DNA of 64,000 nucleotides. Origin: Saprospiraceae bacterium. Lineage in GTDB: Bacteria; Bacteroidota; Bacteroidia; Chitinophagales; Saprospiraceae. The stretch spans positions 1,054,001 through 1,118,000 of the forward strand of contig JADJNW010000001.1 of NCBI GenBank assembly GCA_016714085.1. The letters are read 5' to 3'. Shown piece by piece: positions 26,030-34,559 of the stretch. The translations under genes and the position numbers were made by a program. The notes beneath the pieces were generated by a model. It did not search any database and was not told where the DNA came from. It saw only the letters and a program-made list of their open reading frames with translations. How positions within the stretch are numbered: the first letter of the stretch is position 1; the number at the start of each line of letters is the position of its first letter.

Positions 26030-28437
26030 TCATTCCGTGCGCAATGTTTTGACAGGGTTTGAAATCGCTGCTTTAATTGTTTGAAAACTCACCGTAAATA
26101 AAGCAATACCAATAGCGGTAACACCCGCCAGCGCAAAGACCCACCACTGAATGTGAATGCGATAAGCAAAGTCTTCCAGCCATTGATTCATAGCATACCA
26201 GGCGATCGGCGAAGCAATAAGAATGGCAATGAAGACCAGTATCAAAAAATCCCTGGAAAGTAATTCCACAATATTCGATACCGAAGCACCCAACACTTTT
26301 CGGATGCCAATTTCTTTGGTGCGCTGCTCGGTCGTAAACGCTGCAATGCCAAATAAACCAAGGCAAGCGATGACTACTGCTAAGCCGGCAGCAGCCGACA
26401 TTAGGCGACCAATTCGTTGTTCTGATTCGTATAGTTTTGCAAAATGCTCATCCAGGAATTGATAATCGAAAGGCCGGTCGGTGATATGTTGTTTCCAAAT
26501 GCTTTCGAGAGCGCTAAGCGTAGCAGGTAAGTCGCCGGTGTTCACTTTTAGTGATACTTCTTTTGTATTTCCTGCCGATGCCCAAATGCAAAGCGGGGTA
26601 ATTTTATGATGTAAAGTATTAAAATTAAAATCTTTTACCACGCCCACAATCTTTCCGGGTACAGCGGCCCAAGCCAACTGCATAGGTTGCCCGATTGGAT
26701 TCTCCCAACCAATTTGCTTTGCCAACGTTTCATTAATGATATATTCATCGCCTGTTTGGGTCGCATTTTCAGAAAAATTACTTCCATTTATTACTTTCAT
26801 TTCATAAAAAGATAAATAATCGTCATCGGTTATCATAATTGGCACAGCAATATCTTGCCGAACACCTTCTTTATCATTAAAGGAAAGTCCTGTCTGTATA
26901 GCTTCTCCGCCAAGGATACTCCGCGCTGCTGTTACATTTTCTACCCCTTTTACATTGAGCCATTCATTTTTTAATGTTTCATATTTACTAAATGCGCCAA
27001 ATCCCAAATCTGCCGTAATTATTTGTGAAGTTTCAAAACCTTTATCCTGCGTTTTCATAAAATTCAACTGTTGCAAAATCACGATAGTACCAATAATTAG
27101 TGCAGTAGCCGTAATGAATTGCACAACCACCAACGAGTTGATTACCAATCGTTTTGATAATTTTCCTACTTGCAGTTTTTTCAAAGCCTGTATTGGTTGG
27201 AAAGAAGACATATAAAATGCAGGATATAAACCTGCTAAAATGCCAAGTAAAATAGCGGTTCCCAATAAAGTTAATAAAAATGGAATATGTTGAAAGATAT
27301 TTACTTCTATTTCACGACCTATAAAGGCTTTCAAAGAAGGAAAAGTAAGATCGATGAGCAATGCACTAACGAGCGCCGCCACCAAGGTCAATAAAACCGA
27401 CTCACCCAGAAATTGAGCGACGATGGAAGTACGGTTTGCGCCGATCGTTTTGCGGATGCCGATTTCTTTAGCGCGTTTATTCGCAATAACGGTGGAGAGA
27501 TTCGTAAAATTTACCCCTGCAATTGCCAATACAATCAAAGCAATGATGCTAAAAATATAAATATAACGCCCGTCGAATTTTTGATAATTTGCATGATCTT
27601 CGGTTACTTCGGTTGCCTTCAAATGCACATCTGCGACCGATTGTACGTGTAGTCGGATATAATCAGCGCCCGACATTGCCGATTTTAATGATTCCGCAAT
27701 TCGATCTTCAAATTGTATAAGATTTTGAATATGAGTCTGCGCAAGTAAATAAGAACTCGCATAGACGCCATGCCATTCTTGTCCGCCGCGGTCGCCCGGT
27801 AAAGAATTATTGATATTAAACAAAGCATCCAATTGTAAATGAGAATGCTTGGGAATATCCTGAAGGATGCCCGTTACCACATAAGAAACCGTCGTGTCAC
27901 CTGCTTCGCCTTGCGAAAAAGTTTGTGTAATAATTTTTCCTAATGGACTTTCATTTGCAAACAGTCGATCAGCGATACTTTTGGTCAACACCACATTCGA
28001 TGGGTCTTTCAGAGCAGTTCGCGCATCTCCTGCAACCAACTGAAAATCAAATAGTTCAAAAAAGGATGTATCTGCGGCAAAGGCTTGGCCGATGACTATT
28101 TCTTTCCTTGATGCTTATAAATCGTATTCTTTTCAAATGGAATTAATCGCGTAAAAGAAGTGATTTCAGCAAATTGCTGCTGAATATGCGGCGCCATCGG
28201 TGGTGCTGTACTGGCGTGGATTCGAGGCTCTGTGCCTGGGTATTTGAATTCTGTGGTCAGGCGATACAATCGATCTATTTTGCTGTGAAATTGATCATAA
28301 CTCTGTTCGTATTGCACAAAAAAATAAATCATACCGCACACAGCAAACCCAAGCGTCAAACCAATCAGGTTTATCGCTGATACGAAGCGAAAGCGAAAAA
28401 AGTTCTTGAGCGCGACTTTAAGATAGTTCTGGATCAT
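26030..28437 (-). CDS. Orphan MacB/FtsX-type ABC permease, copy 8, with one frameshift
   Basis: The N-terminal frame (to 28096) stops after K-H-Q-G-K-K. The downstream frame, read back from 28039, is open to E-I-V-I-G-Q-A-F-A-A-D-T-S-F-F-E-L-F-D, which is the normal family continuation. One extra base in the A/G-rich stretch near 28105-28115 explains the break. Joined length is about 802 residues from M-I-Q-N-Y-L-K-V-A-L-K-N-F. The coupling motifs are R-A-K-E-I-G-I-R-K-T-I-G-A and R-T-K-E-I-G-I-R-K-V-L-G-A; the end is N-P-V-K-T-L-R-T-E. It stands alone between two plus-strand operons, with its own upstream 14-bp motif at 28481-28494. Confidence 0.82.
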
Positions 28438-28480
28438 GGCGTTTAAAAGTTTTGTCAACTAATTCTTCTGTATAATAAGA

Positions 28481-28494
28481 AAAACACCATGCCA
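28481..28494 (-). promoter_or_regulatory. Shared 14-bp motif upstream of permease copy 8
   Basis: Identical to the AAAACACCATGCCA at 23101-23114. It lies about 44 bp upstream of the copy 8 ATG and reads TTGGCATGGTGTTTTTC toward the gene. A plus-strand ATG that could open a longer AraC frame lies inside this motif. That argues the region is intergenic and the AraC protein starts at 28648. Confidence 0.4.
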
Positions 28495-28647
28495 AACTTG
28501 CAATCAGCTATTAATCAATTAGTTAAAATAAAAAGTAAAATAGTAGTGTTCGGAATTGATACAACGGATGTACGCTGGGAGGCCAACGATCGGAACAACG
28601 AAATCAAAAAACAAACGTTCTTATCAGATATATTTATCGGCGGGCAA

Positions 28648-29475
28648 ATGAAAAATGATATTGTAATAAAACAATGGATACACGAGCAAATCAATGATTT
28701 AAGTGTTTGTAAAACACAGTATTCCAATTTTGAATTTCCAAGACATTTCCATGATTATTACACTATTATGATTGTTGAAGAAGGTATCAATCAGGGCTTT
28801 ACTGACCGACATACTTATAAAATAGGTCCGGGTACAATTTTAATTATTAATCCGGGGGAAGTTCACGCGGGAAAATCGCTGGCTCAAAACTTCCTGAAAT
28901 TCAGTTCATTCATTGTAAAAGAAACTTTTTTAAAGAAAATACTGCGTGATAATGGATTTGAAGTGAATTATGATATCATATTTTATAATAAACCGATTAA
29001 TGATTCTGTTTTGAGTAATAAATTCAAAGCTTTATTAGCAGTTATGCTTGCTAAAAGTCCAACAATAATGGATAAAGCAATTGTATTGGACTTCTTTTTT
29101 GAAATTTTTAATAAATATAATGTAAATAGAGCGTTATTACAAAAAGATTATTTAGATATTATTTACCTCAAAAAAGCTAAAAACTTTATCAGAGAAAATT
29201 ATTACGAAAATCTTACATTAGAAGACATCGCTTCGGCTTGTCATGTGAGCGAATATCATTTGGTGCGCCAGTTTCAGCGCCACGTCGGCCTTACACCCTT
29301 TGAATACTTACGAAATTATCGAATAGAACGCGCCCGAGAGCTTTTGCAAAAACAAAAATCTATCACGCAATTAGCGCTTTCCGTTGGCTTCTATGACCAC
29401 AGTCATTTCTTGAAAAACTTCAAAAAACTAACCGGAATGCGCCCTTCCGAATATCGCAAGAGCTTCCAATTCTAA
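28648..29475 (+). CDS. AraC-family transcriptional regulator
   Basis: 275 residues from the ATG at 28648. The N-terminal cupin-like sensing domain (about 20-150) has F-P-R-H-F-H-D-Y-Y-T and N-P-G-E-V-H-A-G. The C-terminal AraC double helix-turn-helix (about 190-275) has L-E-D-I-A-S-A-C-H-V-S-E-Y-H-L, then H-S-H-F-L-K-N-F-K-K-L-T-G-M-R-P-S-E-Y-R. An upstream in-frame ATG at 28489 would add 53 residues with no domain similarity that I see, so the shorter start is preferred. It lies 91 bp before the DJ-1-like gene. Its likely targets are the two flanking operons that share the AATTTGATACTAT motif, which is an inference from position and motif sharing. Confidence 0.85.
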   Translation: MKNDIVIKQWIHEQINDLSVCKTQYSNFEFPRHFHDYYTIMIVEEGINQGFTDRHTYKIGPGTILIINPGEVHAGKSLAQNFLKFSSFIVKETFLKKILRDNGFEVNYDIIFYNKPINDSVLSNKFKALLAVMLAKSPTIMDKAIVLDFFFEIFNKYNVNRALLQKDYLDIIYLKKAKNFIRENYYENLTLEDIASACHVSEYHLVRQFQRHVGLTPFEYLRNYRIERARELLQKQKSITQLALSVGFYDHSHFLKNFKKLTGMRPSEYRKSFQF

Positions 29476-29484
29476 AAGCTACCA

Positions 29485-29509
29485 TTTCAATACAGCAATT
29501 TGATACTAT
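29485..29509 (+). promoter_or_regulatory. Possible regulator site upstream of the DJ-1-like operon
   Basis: TTTCAATAC (29485-29493) then AATTTGATACTAT (29497-29509), the same pair as at 23252-23287 but with 3 bp instead of 14 between the halves. It sits 58 bp upstream of the DJ-1-like gene and just after the AraC stop codon. Confidence 0.4.
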
Positions 29510-29566
29510 TTTCTGAGGTCAAGCTGATGTTACTTTGCAATATTATTTAACCAAAACACTTGACTG

Positions 29567-30682
29567 ATGAGAAAAATCTTTTCTGCATGGATGCTCATGT
29601 TTTCGATAATCTGTTTACAAGCCCAATCGAATATGGAAGTAACAACCCAAGATAAAATTGTTTATTCGTGCGCGCCTTGTGGTTGTGAGCATGATGGCAA
29701 GCATTTCGATGCGCCAGGAATTTGCGCTGCCTGCAATATGCCTTTGAATCCAACTTACCCGGGAATCACTTTAACCAATACACCTGTCGGGCGTAAAACG
29801 GCTGCCATTTTACTTTATAATGGTGCGGATATTATGGATGTGACTGGCCCCTGGTCGGTCTTCGAACACGGCGGTTTGAATGTGGTAACAGTAGCCAAAG
29901 CCTCCGACTTAATCCGCTTGGGCATGACGATGGTAGTAAAACCTGATTATACATTTGAAAATCTCCCCGAAGTAGATGTAATTGTTATTCCTGGCGGCGG
30001 CCCGGCAGAAAATAATCAGGATATGGAAATTGTGGATTGGATTAAAAAAAGATACGAATCCACCGAAACGATGTTTTCTGTATGCAGCGGGGCTTTCTTT
30101 CTTGGCTTGGCAGGCTTATTGGACGAACAAGAAGCTACGACTTTTTCTTCCTTAATCCCTGTTTTAGATCATCAATTCCCAAAAGCAGAAGTACGAAATG
30201 ATACGAAATATACCGATAGTGGCAAAATCGTTACATCAGCAGGCCTGTCCTCTGGCATTGAAGCGGCTTTTCATGTCATCGCCAAATATTATGGTCAAGG
30301 CAGAGCGCAGGACGTAGCCAACCACATGGAGTATGATTGGAAGCCACAAAGTAATTATGCTCGTACACAGCTTGCAGATAATTTTTTACAAAGTTTCAGA
30401 GGGCTTGTAAATATGTTTGCAATCAAATACACTGATTCTCAAGGCAATAACGAGCATTGGAAATATCAATATATACTCACTGATCAAATAAGTCCTGAAA
30501 AAATGATCAAACTTTTAGATACAGAATTTGCCAAAATGCCGGATTGGACTAAGCTGAACTCAAGTAAAAAATCGCTGAGTGGATATATCCAGCACCCGAC
30601 CATTGGTAAGGGCAAAATAGAATTAAAGATTCAATCAAGCAAGGATGGGAGTATAGCAATACTGAGCGCTACTCGCCAATAA
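29567..30682 (+). CDS. Exported DJ-1/PfpI-family protein with a cysteine-rich metal-binding-like N-terminus
   Basis: 371 residues. A signal peptide (1-20, I-I-C-L-Q-A-Q-S) is followed by a short cysteine motif at 33-60: Y-S-C-A-P-C-G-C-E-H, then C-A-A-C-N-M-P-L. This resembles the heavy-metal-binding YxCPMC...CPxCGM domain. A DJ-1/PfpI (class I glutamine amidotransferase-like) domain spans about 76-260, with the elbow F-S-V-C-S-G-A (Cys173) and I-V-I-P-G-G-G. The last 110 residues are unassigned. DJ-1 relatives include glyoxalases, chaperones and the sensor part of AraC-type regulators. Here the domain is exported and separate from the AraC gene 91 bp upstream. The sialidase-like gene follows after 35 bp. 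Confidence 0.78.
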   Translation: MRKIFSAWMLMFSIICLQAQSNMEVTTQDKIVYSCAPCGCEHDGKHFDAPGICAACNMPLNPTYPGITLTNTPVGRKTAAILLYNGADIMDVTGPWSVFEHGGLNVVTVAKASDLIRLGMTMVVKPDYTFENLPEVDVIVIPGGGPAENNQDMEIVDWIKKRYESTETMFSVCSGAFFLGLAGLLDEQEATTFSSLIPVLDHQFPKAEVRNDTKYTDSGKIVTSAGLSSGIEAAFHVIAKYYGQGRAQDVANHMEYDWKPQSNYARTQLADNFLQSFRGLVNMFAIKYTDSQGNNEHWKYQYILTDQISPEKMIKLLDTEFAKMPDWTKLNSSKKSLSGYIQHPTIGKGKIELKIQSSKDGSIAILSATRQ

Positions 30683-30717
30683 AATAAGCTTATTTTCAAA
30701 ATTCACATCATAAAACT

Positions 30718-32015
30718 ATGAAGACATTAATGGAATTATTTGTTTTTATAATATTGATGCTTTTCCATGGCGAAAGTCAAAGCCAATCGCAAGTTGCAAA
30801 TGCAAATCTTGATCCTAATGAAAACGCAATTGTAGGCAAAACAGTCACCATCCAATCAAAATTTACAGGACTGCCTTTGGTCGAACCGCATATTTCTGCA
30901 CATCCTGCCAATAACGATCACCTTTTAGTCGCCGCTATGGTGGTCACGGATGTCAATAATCCCTATGAAAGCTGCCGACTTTCCAGCTTTATTTCAAAAG
31001 ATGGTGGCACTACTTGGACTGAGACAGCGCATAATTGGTGGGGCTACGATCCCTGGACAGCAATGTCGTCAAACGGGCATACCGTTATGGCTTGGATTGG
31101 CACAAAGGGCAGTTTTCAAGATCAATATCCCATTCAGTTTTTTACTTCCGATGATGGAGGCATTACTTGGAATGATAATGTGCAAACCTTGGGCGGTGGT
31201 CATGATGGAACGAAATTAGCCGCGCTGAATGAGGAATTCTACTTCACTACCGTGCGCTTTCGCAATGATATGGGGGCAGATGTAATTTTATATCGAAGAG
31301 CCGGAAAAGCTAAATTTGAAGAGGTCGCTAGGATTGACGGGAAAGGTGAACGCCTTAATTTTTGTGAACCGGCAATGCTTTCTGATGGAACGGTCATCGT
31401 ACCGGCATCTCATTTTTGAAAGGAAATTTGGGTGCAAACCTATAACCATTCTAAAAAAAATCCACGCCGCGCACCATCTCAAAGAATCCTGGTGGAGCAA
31501 GAGGGTATATGCGTCTGGTAGCGGATTTGAATGTATCTTCTCCTTGTAGGGATCGACTTTACTTTGTAAGAGCGGTAGGCACTCGTGAGCGTTATGAAGG
31601 CATCTGGTTGAATTATTCTACCGATAAAGGTGAAACTTGGAGCACCGATACCCGCATTGATTTATTTGAAAAATCTATAGGAAGCAAAGCCATTGTTGCC
31701 AGCGTTGCTGTGAATAAAGATGGTATTTTGGGGATTTCCTGGGTAGATGCGCAGCACGACCCAGCACAACAAAAAAATGATTTGTATTTCGCTATTTCAA
31801 AAGACGGTGGTAAAAGCTTTCAACGCCCAGTGCGTGTTACTTCGGTCAGTTCAAATCCTAAAACCAATGCCAATGCGGATGTCGCCAACAAATTCCCTGG
31901 CGGCGGTCATTATCTTAATATTGCAACGAAACTGGATGGTAGTTTTCAAGTGATTTGGAGCGATAGCAGAAGTGGTATTTTTGAATTACAAACTTGTAAT
32001 ATCAATATAAAGTAA
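30718..32015 (+). CDS. Exported sialidase-like BNR/Asp-box protein, with frameshifts
   Basis: The N-terminal frame (30718-31419) has a signal peptide (E-L-F-V-F-I-I-L-M-L-F-H-G-E-S-Q-S) and two Asp boxes, S-K-D-G-G-T-T-W and S-D-D-G-G-I-T-W. The C-terminal frame (31509-32015) has two more, S-T-D-K-G-E-T-W and S-K-D-G-G-K-S-F. Between them the frame E-I-W-V-Q-T-Y-N-H-S-K-K-N-P (about 31425-31505) continues the fold, so indels near 31417 and 31500 are needed. Joined length is about 430 residues, normal for a six-bladed beta-propeller. Asp-box proteins include exo-sialidases and other secreted glycan-binding propellers. The catalytic arginine triad cannot be confirmed, so enzyme activity is uncertain. 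Confidence 0.7.
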
Positions 32016-32027
32016 TATTCTAAAATT

Positions 32028-32066
32028 ATATTGCTGCATTATTTTGTGATAATAATGCAGCAATAT
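32028..32066. terminator. 16-bp perfect hairpin between convergent genes
   Basis: ATATTGCTGCATTATT (32028-32043) and AATAATGCAGCAATAT (32051-32066) pair fully around a 7-nt loop. TTTTAC follows on the plus side and TAGAAT on the minus side. The hairpin lies between the sialidase-like stop (32015) and the permease copy 9 stop (32087), so it probably ends both transcripts. Confidence 0.75.
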
Positions 32067-32086
32067 TTTACTAAACTAATCAAAAT

Positions 32087-34476
32087 TTATTCCGATTTCA
32101 AACTATCCGCCGGATTTGCCACCGCCGCTCGAATCGCTTGTGAGCTCACCGTCAACATGGCAATCACGACTGCCAAAACCCCAGCAATAACAAATAACCA
32201 CCAGTTTAATTCGATCCGATACGCAAACTCTTGTAGCCACTGTCGCATCACCCACCACGCTACCGGGGTTGCAATAACAATAGCTATCAACACCAGTTTT
32301 ATTGTATCTTTTGACAGAAGGGATATAATGCTTACAGTCGTAGCGCCCAGCACTTTACGAATACCGATTTCTTTGATGCGTTGCCGTACCGTGTATATAC
32401 TTAACCCGAACAATCCCATACAAGCGATGTAAACCGCCAAACCTGTAAATATGCTCAAAACTAAGAGTAACCGTACATCCGAGCGATAATATTGATTTAA
32501 TTCTTCATCCAAAAAATGATATTCAAAGGGGTATTGGGGCTCAAATTGCTGCCAGGTTTTTTCCAAAAATGCAAGCGTCGCAGGAACATCTTCTGGCTTA
32601 ATTCTGATGGATAAATACCTCGGATTAGATTTTAAAATAAGGGCTAATGGTTGTACTTTTTCTCGCAAAGAAGCAATATTAAAATCTTTTTATCACACCA
32701 ATTACTCTGCCTTTCAGCGTTTCATGAATTTCTAAAGCTTGATTAATTGGTTCTTCCCAATTTAAATAAGCCACCATCGCTTCGTTTATTACAATCGCTT
32801 GCGTAGTATCGGTAGGCATATCGGGAGAGAAAAAACGCCCTTTTGTTAAATGAATATCATATGTTTTTAAAAAATTAGCATCTGTTTGTAATAAGTTTGC
32901 CATTAAATGCTCCTCCAGGGTGTGCCCTTCTGGTATAATGCCAAAACCATTAAAGTTTTGTCCGGGTATTTGATCGGTAGCAGTAATATTGATAACACCT
33001 GACCATTGTTTTAAAGCAGTAATAAACGCAGGGCTTTTAGCTTCCAGGCTGGTGTTGGCAAGTTCTAAAACCAATACTTGTTCTTTATTAAATCCTAAGT
33101 CTTTTTTAAATAGATATTGCATTTGTTGCTGTACTCCAAAAGTTGCAATAATCAATATAATAGACATTGCAAATTGGGTCGTGACTAAAGATTTGCGCAA
33201 GTAATTATTACCAGGTTTTAATGCTTTTCGGAAAGCGTCTTTTGCTTTAAACTGAGATAAGAAAACTGCGGGATACAAACCCGCTAAAAGACTGATAATC
33301 AATAACAACCCACCCATACCGACTATAATAGCCGGTTTTAAAAGCATAACAACATCTAACTGACTATTGGTCAGATTATTAAAGCCAGGTAATAAAATGC
33401 TTACAATACAAATTGCCAGCATAAATGCAATGGAGCAAAGCAAAAAAGATTCGCTGAAAAATTGCCCAACTAGCTGTATTTGCTGCGCTCCCAATATTTT
33501 TTGAACGCCCGTTTCTTTTGCTCGGCTTAGCGCTAATGCAGTGGAAAAATTAATAAAATTAAAGGCAGCTATTATTAAAATAAAAGCAGCTATGACAGGT
33601 AAGATGTAAATAACTTTCTTATTATTTTTCTTAAAAAAATCGCTGTATTGAATAGTTGAAGAACTAAGGTAAATATCGCCCAAGGACTGCAAATAAGGGC
33701 GATATTGAAACTCGTCCTCTGGCATATTTTTGTGCATCATGGCGGAAACCTTCGCACCCAATTTTACAGGGTCTGTCCCTTCTCTCAATTGTACAAAGGT
33801 GTAATTGGCTTGAGTCGTCCAGGTGTTCATCCAAAAAAACTGGTCGGCATGGGCAGGCGCCGTAATCGTTGCCCAGGAAATCAAGATGGAAAATTGGATG
33901 GACGATTGATGCGGTATTTCTTTTGCAATTCCTGTTATTTTTACAGGAATATCATTTAGTGTAAGTAATGTTTTGCCGATGGGGTCAGCATTGCCAAAAA
34001 AACGTTGCGCAACAGATGTTGTAATAACGGCGCTATAAGGTGCTGTAAGTGCTGTATTTTGATTTCCTTTTAATAAAGGGAAATCAAAAATTTCCAAAAA
34101 TGTTGGGTCGGCATAAGCCACATTACTCAATTTTAAATGCAACGAATCATGACTTACCAACATATCATTAAACCAGGGGCGGAATCGCGCGGCATGAACC
34201 ACTTCGGGCAAATCTTTTTCAAGTGCTGGCGCTAATTGCCCAGGCGTGAGTCCGTCCTTTGCTGCTTGTGCGCTATTTTCATTTGTGATTTTATTAATAC
34301 GATAAATATTATTATGCTGTAAATGGAATGTATCAAACGATAGCTCATTAAAAGTATATAATCCAATCAAAATACAACTAGCGAGTCCGATTGTAATACC
34401 TAAAATATTGGTAATAGAAAAAAGTCTTGTTTCTCCGCAAATTACGAAGTGCTAATTTGAAATGATAGCTTGTCAT
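32087..34476 (-). CDS. Orphan MacB/FtsX-type ABC permease, copy 9, with two frameshifts
   Basis: Three frames join to about 796 residues. The start M-T-S-Y-H-F-K-L-A-L-R-N-L-R-R-N-K (34476) runs into a T6 run near 34425 where T5 would restore S-I-T-N-I-L-G-I. The second break is an A5 run near 32682 where A4 restores G-V-I-K-D-F-N-I-A-S-L. Both are homopolymer indels. The first coupling motif is degenerate, R-A-K-E-T-G-V-Q-K-I-L-G-A; the second is normal, R-I-K-E-I-G-I-R-K-V-L-G-A. A 74-bp tract at the 3' end is almost identical to that of copy 10, which lies directly upstream. Confidence 0.8.
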
Positions 34477-34559
34477 AGCTTTATTATTACATTGTTCTAT
34501 TGCTTTCAGGGTCGGGGAGCAATGAAACCAGCAGTTAATAATCATTCATTCATTATAAC

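Noticed and set aside
28489..28647. 53-codon N-terminal extension of the AraC protein
   Set aside because: Its ATG lies inside the motif shared with copy 7, and the extension has no cupin or HTH features.
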